A stretch of 38,664 nucleotides of DNA from assembly GCA_031273985.1 (NCBI GenBank), contig JAISQV010000206.1:1-38664 (forward strand), in the 5' to 3' direction. The notes below the pieces were generated by a model. The model ran no database searches and had not been told where the DNA came from. It saw only the letters and a program-made list of their open reading frames with translations. Both the position numbers and the translations under genes were made by a program. Below, in pieces: positions 23,361 to 31,178 of the stretch. The stretch's first letter is position 1. Each line of letters begins with the position of its first letter. The stretch comes from Spirochaetaceae bacterium. GTDB taxonomy: Bacteria; Spirochaetota; Spirochaetia; Treponematales; Breznakiellaceae.

Positions 23361-23784
23361 CAGGTTCTCCGGAGAAATAGGTATGCAGGAGCCTTTCAAA
23401 GAAAGGGGGGTCGTTTTTAAGGCTTTCCTGGAAAGCCCTGAAGAAGGTGTCGTGCCGGGCGGAGGCCGATTTGAGGGCGGCGTCTGCCAGGTCCTGGTCT
23501 ATCTCCGCGTTATAGGCGAGCAGGTTGATGTGCATGAGGCGGAGGTAGCGGAAGGTGATGTCCAGCATATCCCCGAGCTCGTCCATTTTTTTCCGCATAT
23601 CGCCGAGGCCCTGGAGTTTGAGGGTTTCGTCCCGGTAATCGGCGTAGATGTACCTGGTTATGGCGTGGCGGATGAGCTCGGATTCGCTTTCGAGGCCCTT
23701 GTCCCTGCAATAGGTTTTGATGTCCGCCAGCATCTGCACGGGAAGGGAGCAGAGCTTTTTCTTCAGTTCCGGGCGTTTAGTCAT
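23347..23784 (-). CDS. Ribbon-helix-helix-type protein between traG and trbB
   Basis: The product (145 aa) starts at the ATG at 23784, overlapping the traG stop by 8 bp. The N-terminal about 45 residues (KKKLCSLPVQMLADIKTYCR, then SELIRHAITRYI) match the strand-helix-helix plan of MetJ/Arc-type DNA-binding proteins. The rest is helical (DMRKKMDELGDMLDITFRYL and FFRAFQESL), possibly for oligomerisation. Proteins of this type often control the transfer operon or help the relaxase at oriT. Position between the coupling protein and the VirB11 ATPase supports such a role; the exact target is unknown. Confidence 0.75.
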   Translation of the reverse strand: MTKRPELKKKLCSLPVQMLADIKTYCRDKGLESESELIRHAITRYIYADYRDETLKLQGLGDMRKKMDELGDMLDITFRYLRLMHINLLAYNAEIDQDLADAALKSASARHDTFFRAFQESLKNDPPFFERLLHTYFSGEPDGQD

Positions 23785-25882
23785 ACGCGCCGGCCTTGAG
23801 GAAATTAGGGATTTCCCCGTCCTCCGGGAGGTCCTCCGCGTAGTCCCCGGCGGGGCCGTCTTCCGGGCCTGCTCCCTCTTCGGACTCGCCGCTGTAGCCG
23901 CCGTCATCGTAGAGCCCCCGGAGCTTTTCCTCCTGTTCCGCCAGGACCGCGGGGTCTTCGGCCTCGCCTTCCGGCGCGAACCAGCGGGGGCCCGAAAGCT
24001 TCGCTATGGCGGGCCGGGCTGCGCGCAGCGCGCCCTCCCGGTCGGTGAAGGCCGGCGGGAAGAGGCGCGCCTTGAAGACCGGGTCATCGTAGTACACGTT
24101 TTTTTTACCGATATAGGGCGGCTGCCCCTGGCAGATGAGAATGAACTCGTCCAGGGGGAGCTTCATCACCTCGTCGGCGTTGATAAGATTGCGCTCCTGG
24201 TCCTGGGCGCTGAGGCTCGCATTGTTGAAGCCCAGGGCCCCCCTTGCGCCCGAATAACTTATATTGGCCCGGCTTACGGATTCCCTGCCGCAAATCTTGC
24301 TTATGGTCTCGGCGTTATCATATTCCCCGGCGCCGGGGGCGTAGAAAATAGTGTTGCGGCAATGGGCCAGAAAGGAATGGTCTTTTCCGTAGATACTGTT
24401 GAGCTGGTTTATCGATTGGAAGATCAGGAAGTAGTGGATACCGAACCCGTTATGGATGCCCATGTTCATGTGCAGCTCCTCCATTTTGCCGAGCTTGTCG
24501 AACTCGTCGAGGATGAAGAGCAGGGGGATTTTGAATTTACGGTTTGTCGCCTGGGTTTCGCCGGAGGTGAAGCGGCGGGAGAAGAGCAGCACGAACATAC
24601 GGATCAGGGCGCTGATACGCTGGACGTCTGAGTACTGGATGGTGATGTACAGGCTTACGGGCACGGGGCTTTCCACAAATTCATCGATGTAGAATTCCGA
24701 GTTTTGGGTGTTGCGCTTGATTTTGGCGTCGGCGAAGACGGCCAGTGCGTTATTTACGGTGGAAAGCACGGAGCCGCCCTCGTCGCCGGGTCTTTTGCGC
24801 TGCGCGCCGGCGCCCTCCACGACGGACTGATGAATGGCGGGGTCCCCGTGGTCCGCGTTGATCATCAGATCGTAGATGTATTTGGTGTTTCCGGGGTCCG
24901 AGGGGTCCTGGAGTGCAAGGAATTCCCGGCATCCTGCCAGACTCTTGTTGGGCCAGTCGGAGCAGAGGCAGTGCAGGATCAGGGCTGTAAGGAAGTCGCG
25001 GGCCGCCGTGGTGAAGTGCTCGCTGGTGGCGTTGCCGGAGCCGGAGGCCGGCGTGGTGAGGATGTCGGCTTCGAGGTTGGCGTCGCTGAAGGCGTCCTCG
25101 CCCCCGCGGATCTCCATCATGGGGTTGAAGTGGTGCCCGGCGTTACCCACGGGCTCCCAGCGGTAGACCTTGCCGAATTTGGCGCGGAACCCCGAAGTCA
25201 GGTTGAAATTCTCTCCCTTGAAGTCCAGTACGATGACGCTGCCGGGATATGAGAGGAGGGTCGGTATGACGCTGGAGACGCCCTTGCCGCTCCGTGTGGG
25301 CGCGGAAAGGACGGTGTTATAGATGCCGGCCTGGATGATCTTCCGGGAAGGTTTGAGAAGATGCAGCACCACGGAATCCTTTTCCGTGTCGTAGACGGCG
25401 GAAAGCCGCGCCGCGCCGGTCTCTCCGAGGATCATGCCGCCCCGGAGCCCGAGGATGCCGGCCTTTTTCAGGTCCCGCACCGTGGCCCAGCGCGCCGTCC
25501 CGAAAATATTCTGTTTCCGGTTGCGCAGTATGATGAATTCGAGGAACAGGTAGAACACGATGGCGGAGACGGAGGTGTAGCCCGCTATTTTGACGGCCTC
25601 GTACAGGAAGGGATGTATGTCGAGGCGTTTGTAATAGACCAGGCACCAGTAGAAGATCAGGTAGGGCTTATACAGGGGGTAGGAGACGTTCCCGAAGCGG
25701 AGTACGGAGAAGGGAGCCCCCACCCAGCCGGGCTCGTAGTTCACGAGGGCGCAGAATCTCTGCGTACTGGCCCAGAAGCCGGCGATGATGATGAGGAAGG
25801 TTGTCAGTTTGAACAGCAGGCTGAGGAGCTGCTCTCCGGTGGTATCAACGGGCTTGCCCCGCAGGAATTCGTTCTTACTCAT
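23777..25882 (-). CDS. traG: Type IV coupling protein TraG / VirD4
   Basis: VirD4/TraG brings the relaxase-DNA complex to the channel and drives DNA transfer. The protein (701 aa) has two or more N-terminal membrane segments (LLSLLFKLTTFLIIIAGFWA and AGYTSVSAIVFYLFLEFIIL). Walker A is APTRSGKGVSSVIPTLL near residue 190-206 and Walker B is LLFILDEFDKLG near 453-464. The GENFNLTSGFR and FYAPGAGEYDNAETISKICG motifs match the family. The C-terminus is acidic (EESEEGAG-like stretches), as in other substrate-docking tails. No strong ribosome site precedes the ATG; it may rely on coupling with upstream genes. Confidence 0.95.
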   Translation of the reverse strand: MSKNEFLRGKPVDTTGEQLLSLLFKLTTFLIIIAGFWASTQRFCALVNYEPGWVGAPFSVLRFGNVSYPLYKPYLIFYWCLVYYKRLDIHPFLYEAVKIAGYTSVSAIVFYLFLEFIILRNRKQNIFGTARWATVRDLKKAGILGLRGGMILGETGAARLSAVYDTEKDSVVLHLLKPSRKIIQAGIYNTVLSAPTRSGKGVSSVIPTLLSYPGSVIVLDFKGENFNLTSGFRAKFGKVYRWEPVGNAGHHFNPMMEIRGGEDAFSDANLEADILTTPASGSGNATSEHFTTAARDFLTALILHCLCSDWPNKSLAGCREFLALQDPSDPGNTKYIYDLMINADHGDPAIHQSVVEGAGAQRKRPGDEGGSVLSTVNNALAVFADAKIKRNTQNSEFYIDEFVESPVPVSLYITIQYSDVQRISALIRMFVLLFSRRFTSGETQATNRKFKIPLLFILDEFDKLGKMEELHMNMGIHNGFGIHYFLIFQSINQLNSIYGKDHSFLAHCRNTIFYAPGAGEYDNAETISKICGRESVSRANISYSGARGALGFNNASLSAQDQERNLINADEVMKLPLDEFILICQGQPPYIGKKNVYYDDPVFKARLFPPAFTDREGALRAARPAIAKLSGPRWFAPEGEAEDPAVLAEQEEKLRGLYDDGGYSGESEEGAGPEDGPAGDYAEDLPEDGEIPNFLKAGAYD

Positions 25883-25918
25883 CGCAGCCGGTTACCCGTT
25901 TCAGCGTTCTGATTGTCA

Positions 25919-26128
25919 TTACCATCCTCCTTTACTGCACGGAAGCAGGGCCTGAACCGTTTCATCAAAAGCCGTATCTTCTTTCGGGGCCCGGTCCGTT
26001 TCCGGCACACAGGCGGAACAGAGATACTTCTCGGCCCAGTAACAGGGAACGCCGGTCTTCTCAATACATTGGTGACAGTCGTCATCGGTACAGCCGCACA
26101 CCCGGCACCGGCGTTTTCCGGCGCTCAC
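25919..26128 (-). CDS. Small Cys-rich protein, likely metal-binding
   Basis: The product (69 aa) starts with GTG overlapping the stop of the ArdC-like gene (GTGA at 26125-26128). Residues about 8-40 hold many cysteines (CRVCGCTDDDCHQCIEKTG, then PCYWAEKYLCSAC), enough for a zinc-ribbon or similar site. Short proteins with an RVCGCTDDDC-type motif occur in mobile elements and phages, but I know no function. The overlap places it in the mobilisation operon just ahead of traG. Confidence 0.7.
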   Translation of the reverse strand: MSAGKRRCRVCGCTDDDCHQCIEKTGVPCYWAEKYLCSACVPETDRAPKEDTAFDETVQALLPCSKGGW

Positions 26129-27045
26129 CGGCTCCGCCCCCGCGCCAGCTTTTGCTCCTGTTTCTGTTCCCGGACCGGCTGGGGATTCCGCCGCTGTTCA
26201 TCGCGGGCTTCCCGTATGATGTCCTTACATTCCGCCCCCGCGGCCTGGCAGATTTTTGAGAGCTTGTATGGATCGGTATGTTCCTTGCCTAACCGCTCGT
26301 CGAATGACTGTTTATAAACGGATTCCTGCAATTTGCCTGAAAATTCCTTCGCCTGTTCCGGGCTTACCTTGAACTTGCCCCCCATGGAGACCGCGGCCAG
26401 GTACTGGCCCAGGTATTTTTCCGGCTCGGTGGAGGTGCAGGCGATCTCCGGCCCCGGCCCCTTCTGTCCGGGTTCATAGGGCTTGTAATTATTCCCGTAT
26501 TGCTGCTTGAGGAATTCCGTCCTCTCCTGCTGCTGTTCCTGGACATGCTTTGCAGCCCAGTCCTTGAGGGCCCAGGGCTTGGTGGTCTGGGCCGCATTGT
26601 AGAGAAGCGCGTTCTTCTGTTCCCATTCCCCGCTTCCTTCATTTCTGACTTGGAAACTGACGGTTACCGGCTTCTCATCCTTGCGGATAAAAATCTGGTC
26701 TCCCGTTTCCGCCCTGGCTTTGTCGATCTGATTACGGGTAACGTACTCAGGCGTGGGGAACCCGTTTCGTTTCTGGAAGTCCTTGAGGTACAGGAGGCTT
26801 ACGCCGTGGTAGCGGGTATCGTTGGCGATATTGACCGCGGGGGCCGTATCGGCGTAGCCGTCCTTTCCGGAGAGGCAGGGCAGCGTTCCGTTCTCCAGGG
26901 ATTCTAAGATTACCTTTCTTTGATGGAGCGCGTTGAGGAACGCAACCTCCTCCGGGGTTTTGGGCTCCCCCCGGCCTTCGATGATTTCTTCCGACACATC
27001 CGCGGAAGCGGCAGTTTCGGCATTGCCTTCTAATTCGTCTGACAT
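26125..27045 (-). CDS. ArdC-like / ssDNA-binding antirestriction-type protein
   Basis: I start at the ATG at 27045, with AAAGGAG upstream (306 aa). Residues about 60-130 follow the ArdC N-terminal layout: NIANDTRYHGVSLLYLKDFQ, a segment EYVTRNQID in place of the usual LTFKQA, then a Lys-rich turn FIRKDEKPVTVSFQV. ArdC proteins bind single-stranded DNA and protect entering DNA from restriction. No C-terminal metallopeptidase (HExxH) is visible; the rest is a charged helical region ending in RGRSR. The match is at the level of pattern and needs a profile search. Confidence 0.6.
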   Translation of the reverse strand: MSDELEGNAETAASADVSEEIIEGRGEPKTPEEVAFLNALHQRKVILESLENGTLPCLSGKDGYADTAPAVNIANDTRYHGVSLLYLKDFQKRNGFPTPEYVTRNQIDKARAETGDQIFIRKDEKPVTVSFQVRNEGSGEWEQKNALLYNAAQTTKPWALKDWAAKHVQEQQQERTEFLKQQYGNNYKPYEPGQKGPGPEIACTSTEPEKYLGQYLAAVSMGGKFKVSPEQAKEFSGKLQESVYKQSFDERLGKEHTDPYKLSKICQAAGAECKDIIREARDEQRRNPQPVREQKQEQKLARGRSR

Positions 27046-27173
27046 GATTGACTCCTTTGCGTTTATTTTCACCGCCTCAAGAGAAGCGATTAAAAAACCC
27101 TCCAAGGCGTGTTATAACCAGCTTTATCTTTTTACTTTTTTTCATACCGTATCGGCATCCTTGCCCGGTATGG

Positions 27174-27848
27174 TCAAAACAGCTCCCCCTGCCGCAACGC
27201 GGGCGCGGGGAGCTCCGGGGGCTTCCCGTCATGGCCCGCCTGCCGGGCGAGGGATACTTCCCCGGCGGCCTCGAAGCCCGCGGCGAAGGCCCCGGTTTTT
27301 ACCTGTCTCCGGGGCGGATTCTCTTCTTCAAGCGGGACGGCGCTTCTCACGTAGTCCGCCGCTTCCATGATTTTAGAATTCCGCCGGTCCTTCCAGGCGC
27401 AGGCCCCGCCCAGGGCGTGTATCCTGTCGTGAAGCCCGGCGGCGATACCGGCCCGGAAGTCCTGCCGGTAAAAGTATTTTGCGTTCTTGCGGAGGGCCCT
27501 CCTGGAAATGCGCTCTGTGGTTTTGACAAGGTACTGGTACATCTCGGAGGCCATGAACACGTCCAGCGGTTCCCCGGTAAAGACAACCGCCCCCTCGGTT
27601 CTATCGTGGTAGTAAAAACACCCGTAAAGCCACGCAACGGCGTATGCGAGGCGAAGGCGCCAGTTCACGTAATACTTTGTCGCCCTTACGCTGACGCTCT
27701 CGAATTTGAGGCCCTCCCCGTCTATGCCGTATTCCTCCATCAGGTAGTTGGCTTTCTCTATCGCCGCCGCGGCCTCGTTCTCGTTGTCGCTTCTGGACAG
27801 TTCGAGGAGTTTCCGCACCCGGCCCTTGATGGTTTCAGGATCGTTCAT
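27174..27848 (-). CDS. DUF2786-family protein
   Basis: The product (224 aa) opens with the DUF2786 pattern: IKGRVRKLLELSRSDNENEA, then AIEKANYLMEEYGID. The second domain (about 45-170) starts with a beta-rich stretch and a YAVAWLYGCFYYH segment, then helices, as in related phage and plasmid proteins. The function of the family is unknown; it is common in mobile elements next to replication or antirestriction genes. It lies upstream of the ArdC-like gene by about 130 bp. The ribosome site is weak (AAAGGGAAAAC). Confidence 0.8.
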   Translation of the reverse strand: MNDPETIKGRVRKLLELSRSDNENEAAAAIEKANYLMEEYGIDGEGLKFESVSVRATKYYVNWRLRLAYAVAWLYGCFYYHDRTEGAVVFTGEPLDVFMASEMYQYLVKTTERISRRALRKNAKYFYRQDFRAGIAAGLHDRIHALGGACAWKDRRNSKIMEAADYVRSAVPLEEENPPRRQVKTGAFAAGFEAAGEVSLARQAGHDGKPPELPAPALRQGELF

Positions 27849-27903
27849 TGATTTGGTTTTCCCTTTGCATTAACTTAATTTTTAACGGGCATTGGGGTTA
27901 TTC

Positions 27904-27972
27904 TCATATAAATAGTCCCAAAGTAAAAAGTTTTTTCAGCTCCGGTATTTTGTTTTCGGTAAGATCACTCAT
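27904..27972 (-). CDS. Possible 22-aa peptide with strong ribosome site
   Basis: GAGGAG lies seven bases before an ATG at 27972, opening MSDLTENKIPELKKLFTLGL and ending after 22 residues. The quality of the ribosome site is better than that of the DUF2786 gene downstream. It could be a translated leader, a remnant of a truncated gene, or chance. The remainder of the 170-bp gap between relaxase and DUF2786 is AT-rich with no further gene seen. Confidence 0.35.
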   Translation of the reverse strand: MSDLTENKIPELKKLFTLGLFI

Positions 27973-28020
27973 TGATTAACTCCTCAGAACTGCCCCCGGA
28001 TAAAAGTATGTTTCCAAAAT

Positions 28021-29280
28021 TCACAGCTTAATCCCTTCCCGCCCGGCTCCCGAGGCCAGTTCCCGCGCAAGGGGGCCGGTGAAACCGCCTTCCGCTATCT
28101 CCCTCCGCACCTCGCTCCCGGAGCGTTTTACCATTACCGGCGTCAGGCGGCCCTGCTGGTTCTCACGAGCCTTGAGCGAAATAACGTCCCCATCGCGCAG
28201 CCACTGCCGCTCAGACCCCTCGCCGGCGGAGGGCCTCCGGAGAAGGGGCACGAAGTGCGCTTTCCCGTTGAGCCCTTCCAGCACTACCGCGTGGTTGTCG
28301 CTCGCGTCCCCGTCGATGCGGTACACCTTCGTTATTTTCCCGGTGATCTCCCCCTGCTCCCCCGTGTAGAGGCCCAGGCGGAGGGGGGAGGTGTACCGCA
28401 GCGCCCCGCGGGCCTTCAGAAAGGCGTTGTACCTTCCGTTGGCCTTGAGGCTTTCTTCCCACCGGGGGGAGAGTTTGTAGCCGCCGTCACTGTACCCGCA
28501 GAGTTTCAGCCTTTGCAGGTTCTCCAGCCGCTTCAGCAGGCGCCCCCGCTCCCGCTCGTCCCGCGCCCCTTCAAGGTTCACCCGGTAGGTGCCCCCGCAC
28601 AACTCTTTGAGCCGCCCGTCCAGCCTCGTGTAACGCGGCGCGGCCAGCTCCCGTTCCCGCTCGGTTTCCAGGTCTCCCCGGCTCCTCGCCCCGAGCTGGG
28701 CCGTGCACAGGTCCCGCGCGTGTTCCCGCATAAAGGTGCGCACCAGGTCTCTGGGGAATTCGACCTCCTTCCCGTTCCGGTCCCTGCCGTTGATCAGGAG
28801 GTGGGCGTGGGGATGCGCCGTGTTGTAGTGATTGGCGGCCTGCCAGTAAAGACGCAGCCCGGTCTCCATCTCAAGACGCTTCACGAAACGCTCCGTCAGC
28901 GCTTTCAGGTCCGCCTTGTCAGACTGGGGGCTCAGGAATATCCTGAAGTTCTTTCCGGCCATGTTTTGCCGGTACTCCTCCAGGTCTGTCCCGTAGAGCC
29001 GGGCCCGGCTTCCGTCCCGGTCAGTCCCCTCCCGGATCAGGTATTTCTCCAACTGGACCCGGTGCGCCTCTATGCTCCGGGAATACTGCATCTTGACCGT
29101 GCACTTCTGGCGGGCGTCAACGCGCCGAAACCTTCCCCCCCGGAACCCGCCGCCCGACCCCCGCGCCTTCCGGGGGCGCAGGAGCCGGGCCAGGGCCTGC
29201 GCCGAGTCCTGCCCCTCCCGCCTCCGCCTGAAGCCGGGTTTGATCCGGTATTCCCGGCTTTCAAATAAAAAATGACGCAC
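28021..29280 (-). CDS. VirD2/DUF3363-type relaxase
   Basis: The relaxase nicks oriT, stays bound to the DNA end and leads it into the recipient. The protein (419 aa, GTG start) has the family core at about residues 60-200. This includes VKMQYSRSIEAHRVQLEKYL, RDGSRARLYG, NFRIFLSPQSDKADLKALTE, and the metal-binding motif HPHAHLLINGRDRNG with His156, His158 and His160. The nicking tyrosine is not certain; Tyr66 in MQYSRS or one just after it are candidates. The C-terminal half (about 250-419) matches the DUF3363-type tail in layout. A hairpin region that could be oriT lies directly upstream. Confidence 0.9.
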   Translation of the reverse strand: MRHFLFESREYRIKPGFRRRREGQDSAQALARLLRPRKARGSGGGFRGGRFRRVDARQKCTVKMQYSRSIEAHRVQLEKYLIREGTDRDGSRARLYGTDLEEYRQNMAGKNFRIFLSPQSDKADLKALTERFVKRLEMETGLRLYWQAANHYNTAHPHAHLLINGRDRNGKEVEFPRDLVRTFMREHARDLCTAQLGARSRGDLETERERELAAPRYTRLDGRLKELCGGTYRVNLEGARDERERGRLLKRLENLQRLKLCGYSDGGYKLSPRWEESLKANGRYNAFLKARGALRYTSPLRLGLYTGEQGEITGKITKVYRIDGDASDNHAVVLEGLNGKAHFVPLLRRPSAGEGSERQWLRDGDVISLKARENQQGRLTPVMVKRSGSEVRREIAEGGFTGPLARELASGAGREGIKL

Positions 29281-29355
29281 GGTTCACACCCCTGCAAGCT
29301 CTGAAAATAGAGCTTTATTCGCCTTCAGGCCGCGCAAGGGATAGCAGCGGAAATC

Positions 29356-29430
29356 TTTTGTTGCCCCATACGGGCAACAAAAATTGGAGCGGATAGCCCG
29401 GTCCCCGGTGAAGCCGGGGATGCGCCCGTA
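29356..29430. other. Inverted repeats upstream of the relaxase (candidate oriT region)
   Basis: TTTTGTTGCCC (29356-29366) and GGGCAACAAAA (29372-29382) form a perfect 11-bp stem with a 5-nt loop. A second stem, TCCCCGG-tgaag-CCGGGGA, lies at 29402-29420. They sit in the 190-bp gap between the HU-like gene and the relaxase, where relaxases of this kind often have oriT. No run of T follows on the - strand, so it is not a terminator. No clear nick sequence of the RP4 or VirD2 type is visible. The second stem belongs to a dispersed repeat also found near 36265, which weakens the case. Confidence 0.4.
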
Positions 29431-29470
29431 GTCCGAATCGATGGTATGCGTAAGCTCTGATCGCATAGCT

Positions 29471-29758
29471 TTACTTTGCCTCCCGCTTCCATACCAAACG
29501 CCTGAGTTTTTGGGAAGGGCGGAAAATAATCTTGTCGTGCGCGGGGACTATGTTCTTTTGGGACCACAAGCTGGGATACTTTTTCTCTTGAATCTTCTTC
29601 ACCTCGAAGGTGCCCAGGCCCCGCAGCTCGATACGCTTGCCCTGGGCAAGGGTATCAGCCATCCAGTCAACCATGACGTTCACGCAGAGTGCCGCCTCGT
29701 GCATGGTGAGGCCCGTTCCCGCCCTCAGCGCCTGTATCAGGTCCCCGCGAGCCGCCAT
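29471..29758 (-). CDS. HU/IHF-family DNA-bending protein
   Basis: The product (95 aa) has the full HU/IHF plan: helices GDLIQALRAGTGLTMHEAAL and VNVMVDWMADTLAQGKRI, then the signature ELRGLGTFEVKKIQEKKY, and a C-terminal strand and helix (KIIFRPSQKLRRLV). Such proteins bend DNA and help relaxases, recombinases and initiators. An element-encoded copy next to the relaxase may serve the relaxosome or the integrase. It follows the 59-aa gene by 19 bp and has a GGGGGG-type ribosome site only. Confidence 0.92.
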   Translation of the reverse strand: MAARGDLIQALRAGTGLTMHEAALCVNVMVDWMADTLAQGKRIELRGLGTFEVKKIQEKKYPSLWSQKNIVPAHDKIIFRPSQKLRRLVWKREAK

Positions 29759-29777
29759 AGCCCCCCGCTTAAGCCCC

Positions 29778-29957
29778 TCATCCCTTCCGCTCCTTTTTAT
29801 AGCGCGTCCCGGAGCGGCGGCTATTCATTGCGGATATTTCCCGCACCGCATAGGACCTGGCAAATTTGCGCATGGCTTCCACGCATTGTTCTATGGGCAT
29901 TTCTTTGATGGAGTAGACAATCGGAATAATTTCGTTGTCTGTCATACTTTCAATCAT
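29778..29957 (-). CDS. Small hypothetical protein (59 aa) ahead of the HU-like gene
   Basis: This frame reads MIESMTDNEIIPIVYSIKEM and continues to a very basic C-terminus (NSRRSGTRYKKERKG). A second ATG four codons later could be the true start. It is placed like a real gene: same strand, 19 bp before the HU-like start, with codon use like its neighbours and no better use of the space. I do not recognise it. The basic tail suggests DNA or RNA contact. Confidence 0.6.
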   Translation of the reverse strand: MIESMTDNEIIPIVYSIKEMPIEQCVEAMRKFARSYAVREISAMNSRRSGTRYKKERKG

Positions 29958-30014
29958 TTATGACCCCCGCATCCGTTTGCTACAGGTCCTGGACCCGCAT
30001 AGCAAATGCCCCTG

Positions 30015-30148
30015 TTATTCGCTCGATTCGCAGAGCTTTGCCCGGTTATTCGCTTTACTAGCAGAGCATTGGCCCTGTTTTGGGCGGTTATTCGCTCTGT
30101 TCGCAGAGCTTTGCCCTTTTTATTCGCTTTACTAGCAGAGCAACGGGG
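30015..30148. repeat. Tandem ~73-bp units with TTATTCGCT motifs, A-B-A-B order
   Basis: TTATTCGCT begins at 30015, 30046, 30088 and 30120. Units 1 and 3 continue with a hairpin around TTCG (GCTCTGTTCGCAGAGC in unit 3), units 2 and 4 with TTTACTAGCAGAGC. So a block of about 73 bp is repeated twice. A related piece, GCTTTACTAGCAAAGC, lies at 30334-30349 over the end of the ParB-like gene. This region, 29958-30350, holds no convincing gene and separates parAB from the mobilisation genes. Confidence 0.8.
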
Positions 30149-30162
30149 CGGAGAAGTACAGG

Positions 30163-30308
30163 CTAAGTACCGGGTGCACCCGTGGTATATACCGCTAAGT
30201 GCCGGGCAAACCCGTGAGTTAGCCGCTGCCGGTATATACCCAAAACCGGCTGGATATACCGCCAAGTGCCGGGTAAACCCGTGAGTTACAGCGGCCGGAT
30301 ATACACCC
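30163..30308. repeat. Repeats with CGGGTNNACCCG and GGTATATACC palindromes (candidate centromere)
   Basis: Three units start with an AAGT at 30165, 30197 and 30264. Each holds a palindrome-like block: CGGGTGCACCCG at 30171-30182 (perfect), CGGGCAAACCCG at 30203-30214 and CGGGTAAACCCG at 30270-30281. Each unit is followed by GGTATATACC (30184-30193 and 30231-30240, both perfect palindromes) or by a variant of it. Units 2 and 3 also share CCCGTGAGTTA. Such arrays beside parAB genes are usual for ParB binding sites. TTAGCCGCT at about 30219-30227 matches part of the known KorB operator, which may be chance. Confidence 0.75.
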
Positions 30309-30350
30309 TTTATCTTGCCTCCATGGGCCATTTGCTTTACTAGCAAAGCA

Positions 30351-31178
30351 TTACACCTCATCAATCAGCGCTTTTCGCGTATTCCCGGGCAAAAGCGCGT
30401 AAAAAACCGCTTTTTCGCCCTTTTTCAGGAAATGATCGACCAATAACCGAGCCGGAGCCGCTTCGCTCATCGCAATCAAGTGAATAACCGCGCTCCGTAA
30501 AAATTTATTCCTGATGCCGGTCTGGTAATCAGCGGATTCCCGGCTTTCCTTTTCAGAAGCAGCAGCAGCCTCCGCCCCGGTGCCGGCGGAGGCTTTTCCC
30601 CTCCGGGGTTTGGTGATCTGCTTGTACACCGCCCCGATTGTCTTCTCCCCGCTCTGTACCGCTTTCAGCTCCTCTTCCGGCGCTTCCAGCAGAATCTTCC
30701 GTGCCTGGTATATCGTCGAGGGGCTCACCCCGATCCGCTCCGCAAGCTGCTCCGCGGCGCGCCCCGTCCCGTCCTTCTTCTTCCTCCCGTGAATCATCTG
30801 CGCCGCCTGCAGTATCTCCGAAGAAGTAAGATTGCGCCGTAATACCTGCCGCTCGAAGGTATAGAGCATCGCCTCTTCCATGTCGGCAAACTCCATCTCC
30901 GCCGCGGGTATCTCATCCAGCCCGAGCTCCTTCGCCGCGGCAAGCCGCGTGTGCCCGTCTACCAGAATATTCCGCCCTTTCCATATTACGACGGGCTGGC
31001 TCTTGTCGTAGCCGAATTTCTCGATCTTCTCTTTGATCTCAAGAAAGGTCTTGTTTTCGATCTTGAAAATCCGGGCTATCTCAGGCTCTATCACCACGTC
31101 AGCCACCCGCACGGGTTTCGCATAGTAGTTCCGCCCGGCGTTCCAGCCCGCCGTCTCAGGCGTCTCAAGCCGGGCCAT
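30351..31178 (-). CDS. parB: ParB-like partition / regulatory protein
   Basis: ParB-type proteins bind centromere sites and work with ParA to segregate replicons; KorB-like members also repress operons. The protein (275 aa) starts at the ATG at 31178, which shares TGATG with the parA stop. The ParB/Srx-like N-terminal domain includes QPVVIWKGRNILVDGHTRLA near residues 62-82. A helix-turn-helix region follows at about 129-190 (RAAEQLAERIGVSPSTIYQA). A variable Ala/Lys/Glu-rich linker and a helical C-terminus complete it. The same helix-turn-helix is fused to VirB4/TrbE. Confidence 0.9.
   Translation of the reverse strand: MARLETPETAGWNAGRNYYAKPVRVADVVIEPEIARIFKIENKTFLEIKEKIEKFGYDKSQPVVIWKGRNILVDGHTRLAAAKELGLDEIPAAEMEFADMEEAMLYTFERQVLRRNLTSSEILQAAQMIHGRKKKDGTGRAAEQLAERIGVSPSTIYQARKILLEAPEEELKAVQSGEKTIGAVYKQITKPRRGKASAGTGAEAAAASEKESRESADYQTGIRNKFLRSAVIHLIAMSEAAPARLLVDHFLKKGEKAVFYALLPGNTRKALIDEV

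Noticed and set aside
28255..29268. 337-codon + strand frame opposite the relaxase
   Set aside because: It is Pro/Val-rich with no motifs; the relaxase on the other strand has clear catalytic histidines.
29356..29382. Hairpin as terminator of the HU-like gene
   Set aside because: On the - strand it is followed by GATTTCC and not by a T-tract, so intrinsic termination is unlikely.
30015..30349. CRISPR array
   Set aside because: The repeats alternate in type, spacing is irregular (31, 42, 32 bp), there are no unique spacers of constant length, and no cas genes are present.
29954..30364. 136-codon - strand frame over the repeat arrays
   Set aside because: The frame translates the tandem DNA repeats and the end of parB, has no ribosome site, and its apparent peptide repeats are explained by the nucleotide repeats.
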